DNA of 64,000 nucleotides from positions 1 through 64,000 of the forward strand of contig CAILCI010000058.1 of assembly GCA_903832625.1 (NCBI GenBank). The letters run 5' to 3'. The DNA is from an uncultured Burkholderiales bacterium (GTDB taxonomy: Bacteria; Pseudomonadota; Gammaproteobacteria; Burkholderiales; Burkholderiaceae_C). Made by a program: the position numbers and the translations under genes. Positions 39,527 to 48,893 of this stretch are shown piece by piece; the first letter of the stretch is position 1; each line of letters starts with the position of its first letter. A model generated the notes under the pieces. The model made no database searches. It was given only the letters and a program-made list of their open reading frames with translations, and was not told the DNA's origin.

Positions 39527-40996
39527 CTATAAAGAAATAATATCACCCAGCAAAGTGATTCCCATGTGTTTTTCTACAAAGTCAGCCAAGCCATCAAAAA
39601 CGCCATCTAAATTCGGAGCATCTGCACCGAACAAAGCGCGAAGCACGCGCGGGTCTTCCAACAAGCCGTGCATATAAAGCCCCAGCACATTGCCCGCCTT
39701 GTTTTGCCATGCGAGTTGTGCGATGACTTCGTGCGCCACATCGCCCGCAGCGTGCATGGCGGTATGGGCTTGGGTTTGCCCGTGGTGAATTTCATAGCCA
39801 TCAAAGCGCACGCCGGATAGTTCGCGCCAAGTGCCATTCATGTGCGCAAACTGTGCGGACATGCGACGCACTGTCTTTTCTTGCGCGAAAGACGTCACCA
39901 AAGGCAGCAAACCAAGCCCTGGCGCATTGCCGTCTATGCCGTGGGTATCGATCAAGGCTTCGCCCAGCATTTGTAAGCCACCGCAAATGCCCAGCACTGC
40001 GCCGCCCTGTTGTGCGTGCTGGGCAATCGCGTGATCGAGGCCTTGCGTGCGCAGCCAAGCCAAATCGCTGCTGGTGTGCTTAGAGCCGGGCAAAATCAGC
40101 CAGTCGGTGGGTTTTAAACCTCCTAAATCGGCGGGTGTTCTCGCCCACAGCAAGCGAAGTCCTGGAATGTTTTTGAGGGCTTGGAACTCGTCTAAATTAC
40201 TGATGCGCGGATAAGCCATGACGGCCACGGTTTGGGTCACTGCGCCATGTTGTTGGGTTCTGTCGTCAAACACACCGTCTTCTTCGGGCAAGCCGTGCTG
40301 CCACCACATGGGCAGCACGCCCACGGTGGGAATGCCTGTCAGCGCTTGGAGTTGCGCGGGTGCGGGCGCGAGCAATGCTGGGTCGCCCCTGAATTTGTTG
40401 AGAACAAAACCGCGAATCAGCGCTTGGTCTGCTTTGTCCAGCAAGGCCCATGTGCCGTAGAGATGTGCAAATGCGCCGCCTCGGTCAATGTCTGTCACCA
40501 ACAAGCACTGTGCTTGCGCATGGCGTGCGACCCGCATATTGACGATGTCGCTGGCCATGAGGTTGATTTCTGCGGGCGAACCCGCGCCCTCGATGACCAC
40601 CACATCGTTGTCCGCACGCAAACCGTCCAGTGCTTGTGCAATGTGCGGCCACACATGCGCGCTGCGCTCGCGCCAAGGCATGCGCGTGAGCGCCTGATCG
40701 ACTTGTCCGAGCAAGACCACTTGGCTGTGGGTGTCGGCCTCGGGCTTTAAGAGCAATGGGTTCATTCGCACATCGGGCACAGCGCGAGCGGCCAAGGCTT
40801 GAAAATATTGAGCCGAGCCAATTTCGCCTGAGCCGTTAGCAGAGGCCACAACGCGCGCGTTGTTGCTCATGTTTTGCGCTTTAAAGGGCGCGACTTTGAG
40901 GCCTTGACGGGCATACCAGCGACACAGCGCCGTGGTGAGCCAACTCTTGCCCGCACCGCTGGTGGTGCCCAGCACCATGACGCAGCGCGCCATCAC
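39527..40996 (-). CDS. cobQ: Cobyric acid synthase
   Basis: MVLGTTSGAGKSWLTTALCRWYARQGLKVAPFKAQNMSNNARVV; VIEGAGSPAEINL; GICGGLQMLG. Confidence 0.96.
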   Translation of the reverse strand: MMARCVMVLGTTSGAGKSWLTTALCRWYARQGLKVAPFKAQNMSNNARVVASANGSGEIGSAQYFQALAARAVPDVRMNPLLLKPEADTHSQVVLLGQVDQALTRMPWRERSAHVWPHIAQALDGLRADNDVVVIEGAGSPAEINLMASDIVNMRVARHAQAQCLLVTDIDRGGAFAHLYGTWALLDKADQALIRGFVLNKFRGDPALLAPAPAQLQALTGIPTVGVLPMWWQHGLPEEDGVFDDRTQQHGAVTQTVAVMAYPRISNLDEFQALKNIPGLRLLWARTPADLGGLKPTDWLILPGSKHTSSDLAWLRTQGLDHAIAQHAQQGGAVLGICGGLQMLGEALIDTHGIDGNAPGLGLLPLVTSFAQEKTVRRMSAQFAHMNGTWRELSGVRFDGYEIHHGQTQAHTAMHAAGDVAHEVIAQLAWQNKAGNVLGLYMHGLLEDPRVLRALFGADAPNLDGVFDGLADFVEKHMGITLLGDIISL

Positions 40997-42024
40997 AGCG
41001 CACCGCCGTTTTGCAAAGCATCCAGCAAAGCTTGCTGCGCCTCGGGGGGCTGCACGCTCAAGCGCCAGTGCCCAGGCAACCCAAACGATTGGGTGTCACG
41101 CAGCTTGATGCCACGGTCTCGCAAAAAAAGTGTGTCGAGTTGGGCTTGCATACAAAAGAAATTCGTGTCGCTGGGCAAACACGGCCAAGCTTGTAGCCGT
41201 TTGATTTGTTGGTCTTTCCAGTCGCGCAAGGTGTTGAGGCTTTGCTGCAACCAAGCTTGTGTCTGGTTTTGCGTCCAAGTATGCAATAGACATAGGGCAT
41301 GAGCACCCAAAGGCCAAGACGACGCGAGTTGCGCAACAGCCCTCGCCTCGTCAAGCTGATGTTCAGGCGCAATCGCATAAGCGCCACGAATGCCCGTCAT
41401 GCCCAACGCTTTGTTAGGTGAAAAAAGCTGCCACAGGGTCTTGCGTTGCTGGTGCGTGAAACTGCTTTGTCCTGAAAGTCGTAAGGGCTCATAAGCACAA
41501 TCTAAGACAAGCAAAGCGCCGCCCTGCCCTGCACTGTGTGACGCCACAGTTTGAACGATATCGCTCGACAGCCATTCGTGTTGTCCCAGCGGACTGCTGG
41601 GTTCGCACAACCAAACAAGATCAGCTTGTGTGGGCTGCGCTGTGCGCTGCAAATTCCAAACGCTGGCGGCGTGGGCATATTCGCCATAACTCAAATTGGG
41701 CAGGTACACCTTTTCGGCCTTGGGATTGACCGAGCCGCGCTGCGATGCAGCTTGCGGCAAAGCGCCACGTTGTGCAGCGTAAGCCGTGATCCGCAAAATG
41801 AATTCACTCGCGCTAGCAGCCAACACAATTCGCTCCACTTCGACGCCATGAAAACCAGCCAAAGCAGACCGCAAGGCGCTGTAGTTGGGGTCTGGGTAAT
41901 GCCGCGCATCCACTTTCTGCAAAGCTTTGAGCAACACGGGACACGGCGCACATGAATTGGCATTGGTCGAGAAATCCCAACGCGCCAAGCCGTGTTGGTC
42001 TGCGCCTCCGTGAATTCGGGTCAT
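40993..42024 (-). CDS. cobD: Threonine-phosphate decarboxylase-like PLP enzyme (CobD/CobC)
   Basis: MTRIHGGADQHGLARWDFSTNANSCAPCPVLLKAL...LFSPNKALGMTGIRGAYA with PLP lysine, within a cob operon. Confidence 0.88.
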   Translation of the reverse strand: MTRIHGGADQHGLARWDFSTNANSCAPCPVLLKALQKVDARHYPDPNYSALRSALAGFHGVEVERIVLAASASEFILRITAYAAQRGALPQAASQRGSVNPKAEKVYLPNLSYGEYAHAASVWNLQRTAQPTQADLVWLCEPSSPLGQHEWLSSDIVQTVASHSAGQGGALLVLDCAYEPLRLSGQSSFTHQQRKTLWQLFSPNKALGMTGIRGAYAIAPEHQLDEARAVAQLASSWPLGAHALCLLHTWTQNQTQAWLQQSLNTLRDWKDQQIKRLQAWPCLPSDTNFFCMQAQLDTLFLRDRGIKLRDTQSFGLPGHWRLSVQPPEAQQALLDALQNGGAL

Positions 42025-42025
42025 C

Positions 42026-42964
42026 TCACAAGCCTAACAATGAAAGCAAGGCAAAGCACAAAACCACACACACCATTACTGCGCTGCGACATAGCTTGAT
42101 TGCCGCTACAACATGCTGTGTTTGCGCTTTCTGACCTTGCGTATTGAGGCTGTAAACCGCGTGTTTGTTCAAATGCACCCCCAACGCCAAGGCCACAGCC
42201 GCCATTGGCCAGCCGCTGTTGGGCGATGGGGTTTTGTGCGCTTCACGGCGTAAATTTTGGAAGGAAATGCCGCCTGCACACGCCACCAACAAGGCCGCTG
42301 TGATGCGTGCGGGCAACCAAGACAGTACATCGTCTGCGCGAGCGGCAAACTTGCCTGCCCATGTCCAGTCGCGGCCTGATCGTTCGCCTCTGTAGCCCCA
42401 CATGGCGTCTGCTGTGTTGGCAAATCGATAAAGCGCAGCGCCTGGCAAGCCCAGCAACACAAACCAAAACATGGGCGCAACCAGCGAATCGTTGAGATTT
42501 TCTGCCAAGGTTTCTAGCGCGGTTTCGCGTGCTTGGGCGTCGTTGAGCTGGCTCACATCTCGGCTGCATAAGCGCGCTAAACGTTCGCGGCCTGCGGCTA
42601 GTGATTGGTTCAATGCCGCTTCAACGGCCTGAACTTCTTGCACCAACATGCGCCAAGCAAACAAGGGTTTGAGCGTCACGGCCAGCAAAGCTATGGCTGC
42701 CCAAGAGGGTAATTCAGCAGCCAGTTTTTGCACGCCAACGGCAAACAGCACACACACCAAAGCGCCCAAGCACCAAAACCACATCCCTCGCGCAAACTCT
42801 CTTCCATGTGCTCTGGCCGTGTTGTGCGCCACCAGCGGCGCACAGCGTGTCCCAGTGAACGACAAATACTGGCCCATCCACACAACGGGATGCCAGCGGG
42901 CTTTGGGTTCACCCCACAGCGCGTCGATGGCAAAAGCCACAAGCAAGGCGCTGGACAACATCAT
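42026..42964 (-). CDS. cbiB: Adenosylcobinamide-phosphate synthase
   Basis: FAIDALWGEPKARWHPVVWMGQYLSF; ALETLAENLNDSLVAPMFWFVLLGLPGAALYRFANTADAMWGYRGER. Confidence 0.94.
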   Translation of the reverse strand: MMLSSALLVAFAIDALWGEPKARWHPVVWMGQYLSFTGTRCAPLVAHNTARAHGREFARGMWFWCLGALVCVLFAVGVQKLAAELPSWAAIALLAVTLKPLFAWRMLVQEVQAVEAALNQSLAAGRERLARLCSRDVSQLNDAQARETALETLAENLNDSLVAPMFWFVLLGLPGAALYRFANTADAMWGYRGERSGRDWTWAGKFAARADDVLSWLPARITAALLVACAGGISFQNLRREAHKTPSPNSGWPMAAVALALGVHLNKHAVYSLNTQGQKAQTQHVVAAIKLCRSAVMVCVVLCFALLSLLGL

Positions 42965-42970
42965 GCCGTC

Positions 42971-43540
42971 TTAATCTTCAATGCCGCGTTGGGCAGGCAC
43001 GCCAGCTTTGAAGGCATGTTTGATCATGCGCATTTCGGTCACTGTGTCGGCCAGCGTCATGATCTCTTCGGGGCAACGACGTCCGGTGATCACCACATGC
43101 ACATGATGGGGCCGCTCGCGCAAAGTTGTGAGTACCGCATCGAGCGAGAGCCAACCGTAAATCAAGGGATAGGTCAACTCGTCCAATGTGACCATGAAGA
43201 ATTCGCCACTCATGATGGCGGCGCTGACTCTGTCCCAACCCTCGCGCGCTAGCTGTGCTGAGTGTTCTAGGTCTTGGCTTTTCCAGCTGAAACCGTCACC
43301 CAGGCCCTCAATGGGAATGCCCAGTTGTTCAAACATCCGGTGCTCACCAAAGCGGGCGGTGGGCACTTTCATGAACTGGAAAATCTTGACCGCTTTGGCG
43401 CGACCGTGTGCTCGCAGCGCCAAGCCAAAGGCCGCCGTGCTCTTGCCTTTGCCGTCTCCGGTATAGGCGATGATCAAACCACGGCGCTCGCCCAATGCTT
43501 TGTCATAAGGCTTTTCTGTGGGAGGTGTTTCAATGTGCAT
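42971..43540 (-). CDS. cobO: Cob(I)yrinic acid a,c-diamide adenosyltransferase
   Basis: RGLIIAYTGDGKGKSTAAFGLALRAHGRAKAVKIFQFMK; HVHVVITGRRCPEEIMTLADTVTEMR. Confidence 0.96.
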   Translation of the reverse strand: MHIETPPTEKPYDKALGERRGLIIAYTGDGKGKSTAAFGLALRAHGRAKAVKIFQFMKVPTARFGEHRMFEQLGIPIEGLGDGFSWKSQDLEHSAQLAREGWDRVSAAIMSGEFFMVTLDELTYPLIYGWLSLDAVLTTLRERPHHVHVVITGRRCPEEIMTLADTVTEMRMIKHAFKAGVPAQRGIED

Positions 43541-44384
43541 AGGTGTTCAAACAATCGGCCATGATGCGTGCAGCCTCAGCCATGCGGGGGCCGGGACGCA
43601 CCAGTATTTCGGCTTGTTCCGTGGGCAACACACAAATGCGCTGTTCGCGCACAGCGCGGATAGCGCTCCAACCGGGGCGCTCCACCATGCCTGCAAAATC
43701 GCTTTGACTGACCAAAATCACATCTGGGTTGGCTTTGACGATGAATTCGGGATTGAGTTTTGGGAACGGTCCTAACCGGGCAGGCACAATATTTTTTGCA
43801 CCCAGTCGCGTCAAGGTCTCTCCAATAAAGGACGATTCACCTGCCGCATACGGGCCGCGATTGACTTCGTAGTAAACGTGCAATGCGTTGACTTTAGACG
43901 GCAAGCTTTGCGCTGCTGCGCTCACGCCAGCGTCAATTTCTCGCCACACACGCTGTGCGTCTTGTGCTTGCAACAGTTGTCCAACAGTGTTTAAAACACG
44001 GCGCACATCGGCATGGGTTTTGGTTTCTAAAGAAATAACTTTCAAACCCAAAGCCTCTAACCGCGCCCCTGCGCGTGAGCCGCTGGACATGAGCACCACG
44101 TCGGGCTTGAGCGCCACAATGGCTTCGATATTGGGGTCTAGCCCGCCTCCGACTTGGGGCAATTGGCGCAGCGCGGGTGGATAAGTGGAATATCGGTCCA
44201 CGCCCACCAAGCGCTCACACTGGCCGAGCGCACACACGGTTTCAGACAAAGACGGCAGCAAACTCACAATACGCAGCGGTGTGTGCGCAAAGTTGACGCG
44301 CACCCCTCGGTCATCACGTATTTCAAACGCATGGCTGGCCAGTGAGGCGCACAGCAACAAACAACAAGTCAATAGTCGATTCAT
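43530..44384 (-). CDS. btuF: Cobalamin-type ABC substrate-binding protein
   Basis: Signal peptide; RIVSLLPSLSETVCALGQCERLVGVDRYSTYP; VDIS/helical-backbone metal receptor pattern. Confidence 0.85.
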   Translation of the reverse strand: MNRLLTCCLLLCASLASHAFEIRDDRGVRVNFAHTPLRIVSLLPSLSETVCALGQCERLVGVDRYSTYPPALRQLPQVGGGLDPNIEAIVALKPDVVLMSSGSRAGARLEALGLKVISLETKTHADVRRVLNTVGQLLQAQDAQRVWREIDAGVSAAAQSLPSKVNALHVYYEVNRGPYAAGESSFIGETLTRLGAKNIVPARLGPFPKLNPEFIVKANPDVILVSQSDFAGMVERPGWSAIRAVREQRICVLPTEQAEILVRPGPRMAEAARIMADCLNTYAH

Positions 44385-45739
44385 GGCTGGAACAGCAAAG
44401 CCGTTGCCTGTAAATTAGACGTAAACCACGGGTGAAAATAACTCGCCCGGGTTGCGTCTTGTTGATAAAAAGCCTCGCCATGACAGACCTCTGGCGCGTC
44501 GGCTCGGGCGGTTCGTGTGAGCACGGGCATGTCCGTTTCAATGCGCGAGTAATGAAATGTATGGCCTCGCAAGGTCTGACCTTGTAGCGTCAAGGCATGT
44601 GGCCCCAGCGCTGCAAGTTTGTTTTGCATCACCACTTGGCCGCGCAACAGGCCCCACATTTCAAAACTGCTGCCATCTTTGAGGGTGAGGCGCTCAAACA
44701 GCGCCATCATGCCGCCGCACTCTGCCCAAATGGCGCGGTTTTGTTGTGCATGATGCAACAGGCTTTGCTTTAGGCGGGTGTTGCTTGCCAAGACCTGCGC
44801 ATGCAATTCAGGGTAGCCGCCCGGCAACCACACGGCGTCACACTCAGGCAAGGCGTCGCCGGCGAGTGGTGAGAAAAAAGTGAGTCTCGCGCCCAAGCTT
44901 TGCAGCGCGTCCAAGTTGGCGGGGTAGACAAAGCAAAAAGCGGCGTCACGCGCGACAGCAATGGTTTTTCCACCCAACAGCGCGGGTGCAGCTTCAGTGG
45001 GTTCGGGCGGTTCAAAGCGCACGGACCACGCTTGAAAATCAGACAAGTCCATTTGCCCTAGGCGCGTGGCTTGCAGCGCATCGGCAGCGGCGTCTAGCCG
45101 TTGCAGGGCGTCGGGTAATTCGGCCGCGACGGTGAGGCCAAGGTGGCGTTCAGGCAGTTTGAGTGCATCGTTGCGCGCCAGTGCGCCCCACCACGAGGCC
45201 TTGTCTTGAATGACGTCTTGCAGCATTTGCGCGTGCCTGTCACTGGCCACGCGGTTGGCGAGTACGCCCGCCCATGGCAACTCGGGGCGATAGTGCTTCA
45301 AACCAAAAGCCAGAGCGCCAAATGTGCCGGCCATGGCGCTGGCGTCAATGACCGTCAGCACAGGAATATTGAATTTTTGGGCCAAATCAGCTGCGCTGGG
45401 CTGGCCGTCAAACAAACCCATCACGCCTTCGATGAGGATGAGGTCTGAGCACTGTGCCGCTTGGTACAAACGACGCGCAATGTCAGCCTCAGCCGTGATC
45501 CATAAATCTAACTGATGCACGCTGCGACCGCTGGCAAGTTCATGCCAAAACGGATCCAAAAAATCGGGCCCGCACTTGAACACGCTCACCCTGAGACCTC
45601 GGCGCGTCAGCAAACGCGCCCAAGCCGAAGTGACCGTGGTTTTTCCCTGCCCCGATGCAGGGGCAGAAATCAACACAGCGGGGCAAGAAATGGGCAGTTG
45701 CATCGCTTGGATTATTGATGCTTTTACAGCGGCGCCCAA
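44381..45739 (-). CDS. cbiA: Cobyrinate a,c-diamide synthase
   Basis: VLISAPASGQGKTTVTSAWARLLTRRGLRVSVFKCGPDFLDP; LILIEGVMGLFDG; AECGGMMALFE; likely start at MQLPISCP (45703). Confidence 0.95.
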   Translation of the reverse strand: MGAAVKASIIQAMQLPISCPAVLISAPASGQGKTTVTSAWARLLTRRGLRVSVFKCGPDFLDPFWHELASGRSVHQLDLWITAEADIARRLYQAAQCSDLILIEGVMGLFDGQPSAADLAQKFNIPVLTVIDASAMAGTFGALAFGLKHYRPELPWAGVLANRVASDRHAQMLQDVIQDKASWWGALARNDALKLPERHLGLTVAAELPDALQRLDAAADALQATRLGQMDLSDFQAWSVRFEPPEPTEAAPALLGGKTIAVARDAAFCFVYPANLDALQSLGARLTFFSPLAGDALPECDAVWLPGGYPELHAQVLASNTRLKQSLLHHAQQNRAIWAECGGMMALFERLTLKDGSSFEMWGLLRGQVVMQNKLAALGPHALTLQGQTLRGHTFHYSRIETDMPVLTRTARADAPEVCHGEAFYQQDATRASYFHPWFTSNLQATALLFQP

Positions 45740-47565
45740 CGCAAGCCCACAAACACATTGCGCCCTGCGGTGTTGTAATTGTTGGCGAGTTGGTAAGCGC
45801 GGTCGCCCAAGTTGTTCACGCGCACCAGCACGCTGTAGTCTTTGTTGAGAGGGCGTGTGCCAAACAGGTTGACCAAGCCGTAGCCACCCAAACGCGTGGT
45901 GTTGCTGGCATTGTCAAAGCGCTGACCAGAGATTTGCACCTCCGAGCCTAAATTCCAAGCGCCCACTGGCGCCGAGATGGCCAATGTGCCGTAATGGTTG
46001 GCTCGACGCGCCAAGGTGTTGCCTGTGCCCAAGTCAATGGGTTTCAACCAGTCATAAGAAGCGCTGAGCGTGGCCGCATTGATTTGGGTCGAACCGCTCA
46101 GCGTTGCGCCTTGCAGCAAAGCGCTGGGAGTGCTGGTGTAGCAGCCCCGCGTGCTGCGACAGCCTTTGGCCGAGGCTGAATAGCCAATCAAGTTGTCCAC
46201 CTTGTTGCGATAGACCACCAAGCCCAGCGCATCGCCTTGATGGGCATATTTCAAGCCCAGCTCACGGCTCAAAGAGGATTCGGGCTGCAAGCTTGAAACA
46301 CCATAGCTGCTGAAACGCTGATACAAGGTGGGTGCCCTGAAGGCCGTGCCAGTAGATGCTGTGGCCTGCCATGCGGGCGTGAAGTGATAGGCATAAGCGG
46401 CACTGCCCGTGGTTTTTTGACCGAATTCGCTGTCCACATCGCGGCGTGTGTTGAGTTGTAGTGCATGCTGGTCTTGCTTGACACCATAGCCCAATGCCAC
46501 CGCGTTTTGGGCGCGGTCGTTGTAGCTTGGCTGGGTGGACATGTTGCTCAACGAATCTTCTCGGCGCTCCAGCGCAGCGACGAACGATTGATTGCCCAAG
46601 CTGTACTCGTTTTGCCACAAATAACTTTGCACTTTGGTGTCTGTGCTGTAGGGGCTTGGGGCTGTGTTGTAGTGGTCTTTTCCTGTGCTCACCAGAGCTT
46701 TGGTGCTGAAGTTGTCGCTCCATTGGGCGCGCCAAGACACGCCCATGGTTTCGAGTTTATGGATGCTGTGGTCGTCTGCATAAAACCCGGGGTCGGTTTT
46801 TTGTGTTTTATCGTCATATTGCGCGTCAAGCGAATTGCTCAAAAACGTAGTTTCAATGCGGTGCTGGGCGTTGATTTTGTAGCCCAAACGAATATTGGCT
46901 GCGTCGGATCTGTAGCCATCGCGGTCGGGATTGCCGGGTTGGTTGACGTGAAACCCTGTGCTTTGCTCTTTGGAAAAACCCAAAGAATAATCAAAATTGC
47001 CGTTGGCACCCGACACGCCTGTATTGGCTTGGCGCGTGTTGTAGCTGCCAGCGCCCACGCTGACAAACGGCTTGGCTGCACCCTCGCCTTTGCGGGTGAA
47101 AATTTGAATCACGCCCGCAACAGCGTCTGATCCATAGATCGCAGCCGCTGGGCCTCGGAGCACTTCGATGTGGTCAATTTGTGCCAAAGGAATGGCCTGC
47201 CATGTCGCGCCTCCGGTGGATTGGCTGTCAATGCGCACACCGTCCACAAACACAGCCGTGTGTTGCGTGTTGGAGCCACGAACAAACACAGAAGTCGACG
47301 TGCCAGGCCCGCCGTTGCCCGAGATTTGCAAACCCGGCACGCGGCTGAGCACATCGGCAACGCTCCCCGCGCCGCTGCGCTCAATGTGAGCGCGGTCAAT
47401 CAAGCTGACATCGGCCAGCACGTCCTTGAGCGATTGCTCAGTGCGCGTGGCGGTGACAACGATGTCGCTGTGTGAACTGGTGGCGGATTGTGCGTGAGCG
47501 GAAAAAACGGCGCCCATCAGCGCACCCAACAAGCTCAGCTGAAGAGCATTCGAAGAAAAAGTCAT
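45724..47565 (-). CDS. btuB: TonB-dependent cobalamin outer-membrane receptor
   Basis: Plug IVVTATRTEQSLKDVLADVSLIDRAHIERSGAGSVADVLSRVPGLQISGNGGPGTSTSVFVRG; first gene of the cob operon. Confidence 0.92.
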   Translation of the reverse strand: MTFSSNALQLSLLGALMGAVFSAHAQSATSSHSDIVVTATRTEQSLKDVLADVSLIDRAHIERSGAGSVADVLSRVPGLQISGNGGPGTSTSVFVRGSNTQHTAVFVDGVRIDSQSTGGATWQAIPLAQIDHIEVLRGPAAAIYGSDAVAGVIQIFTRKGEGAAKPFVSVGAGSYNTRQANTGVSGANGNFDYSLGFSKEQSTGFHVNQPGNPDRDGYRSDAANIRLGYKINAQHRIETTFLSNSLDAQYDDKTQKTDPGFYADDHSIHKLETMGVSWRAQWSDNFSTKALVSTGKDHYNTAPSPYSTDTKVQSYLWQNEYSLGNQSFVAALERREDSLSNMSTQPSYNDRAQNAVALGYGVKQDQHALQLNTRRDVDSEFGQKTTGSAAYAYHFTPAWQATASTGTAFRAPTLYQRFSSYGVSSLQPESSLSRELGLKYAHQGDALGLVVYRNKVDNLIGYSASAKGCRSTRGCYTSTPSALLQGATLSGSTQINAATLSASYDWLKPIDLGTGNTLARRANHYGTLAISAPVGAWNLGSEVQISGQRFDNASNTTRLGGYGLVNLFGTRPLNKDYSVLVRVNNLGDRAYQLANNYNTAGRNVFVGLRWAPL

Positions 47566-47735
47566 GGATCAATAAACAATGCAAGAAACCAAGGCTTGCT
47601 TCCCCATTTGCCTTGGCGAATCGCCCGACTCAAAAATCAGGCCCCATGTTGGCGGTCGTTCTGCCTTGAGGGATTGCTTGCAATACTTGCGATGTCACTC
47701 CTCCGAGGCTGTCTACTCAGGGAGTGCCAACAAAT
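47566..47735 (-). promoter_or_regulatory. Structured 5' leader of btuB (candidate cobalamin-responsive RNA, not canonical)
   Basis: Minus-strand stems: GTTGGC(47731-47726):GCCAAC(47653-47648); CACTCC/GGAGTG (47726-47721/47701-47696); CCAAGGC/GCCTTGG (47616-47610/47595-47589); weak B12-box-like GAGTCGGGCGATTCGCC; TACAAT -10-like element at 47739-47744. Confidence 0.4.
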
Positions 47736-47802
47736 CTTATTGTAACTATAAATAGCTAATAAATAATATTTAAGTATTCAATAAAAGACGGATTAAGTGC
47801 AT

Positions 47803-48045
47803 TTAAGCCGTGGATTTTTTGGGGGTCAACATTGAAAGATTGTCTATAACGGCCTCTCGCACCAAATCATGCAGGCCTGCTGTGGTCGGCGTATCCAACT
47901 GGCTGATCAAGGCCTCGCGCATGCGTGGCTCCCAAAACTTGCGGATGTGGTCGGCAATGTCGTGCTTGGCTTCGGCACGGTCGGGCATGCTTTGAAAGAA
48001 GTCGCCAATGCGGTTGGCCATGTGAACGAGGTTTTGAATATCCAT
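47803..48045 (-). CDS. fdsD: NAD-dependent formate dehydrogenase delta subunit
   Basis: LVHMANRIGDFFQSMPDRAEAKHDIADHIRKFWEPRMREAL; end of the fds operon. Confidence 0.9.
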   Translation of the reverse strand: MDIQNLVHMANRIGDFFQSMPDRAEAKHDIADHIRKFWEPRMREALISQLDTPTTAGLHDLVREAVIDNLSMLTPKKSTA

Positions 48046-48050
48046 GAGTT

Positions 48051-48893
48051 TTACCTGAGTGTGGAGGGCTGAACGCCAGCGTCAAAGCGCTCGGCAAAGC
48101 TATAGGCAACCCAGCTGTGCGGGCGCACATAACCCGCCAAAGCCAGGTTGTGTGCCTGCGCGACCTCGACCGCCAAGGCCGTGGGAGCCGAGACAGCGGC
48201 CAGGATGCCTGCGCCAAAGCAAATGGTTTTTTGCACCATCTCAAAACTGGCGCGGCTGGTGATGAACACAAAACCCGTGCGGGCATCCACACCGCTGCGG
48301 GTGAGGTGACCAATGAGTTTGTCCAAGGCGTTGTGACGCCCCACGTCTTCACGCACATGCAAGATCTGCCCCGCCAACGACGCCCACGCAGCGGCATGGG
48401 TGGCGCCAGTGAGTTGCTGCATGGGCTGCCAATCGCGCAAGTGTTGTTCAGCGCTGTGAATGGCTTGTGCCGATACGTTCACGCTGGTTACGGGTTGTAA
48501 GTCGCGTTGTACTTGGTTCAAACTGTCTGTGCCGCACAAACCGCAGCCTGTGCGTCCGGCCAATGTGCGGCGGCGTTCTTTGAGCCGCCATTCGCAAGCG
48601 GCGGCCACGTCCAAGCGCAACTCAATGCCTTGCGCGACGTCGATTTGCTCCACACCGTACAACTCTTGCGGCGAAGCCAGCAAACCTTCGGTCAAGCCAA
48701 AGCCCAGGGCAAAGTCGTGCAAGTCGGTGGGGCTGGCCATCATCACCGCATGAGAAATGCCGTTGAACACCAAGGCCACAGGCACTTCTTGCGCCACACA
48801 GTCCGCGCGCGTCTGCACCGCTCCAGCCTTGTGGGTGCTGACCATCAGTTCAGACACACCCAAGGGCAAGACTTCGGCGCTGCGGTTCATCAT
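48051..48893 (-). CDS. fdhD: Formate dehydrogenase accessory sulfurtransferase FdhD
   Basis: AGRTGCGLCGTDSLNQV; VREDVGRHNALDKLIG; VFITSRASFEMVQK; start overlaps fdsA stop. Confidence 0.95.
   Translation of the reverse strand: MMNRSAEVLPLGVSELMVSTHKAGAVQTRADCVAQEVPVALVFNGISHAVMMASPTDLHDFALGFGLTEGLLASPQELYGVEQIDVAQGIELRLDVAAACEWRLKERRRTLAGRTGCGLCGTDSLNQVQRDLQPVTSVNVSAQAIHSAEQHLRDWQPMQQLTGATHAAAWASLAGQILHVREDVGRHNALDKLIGHLTRSGVDARTGFVFITSRASFEMVQKTICFGAGILAAVSAPTALAVEVAQAHNLALAGYVRPHSWVAYSFAERFDAGVQPSTLR

Noticed and set aside
47566-47745. Canonical AdoCbl riboswitch (RF00174-type) upstream of btuB
   Set aside because: Position is right, but I could not locate GGGAA...GGTG, GCCACTG or GGGAAGGC elements by eye; reported only as an unclassified structured leader.
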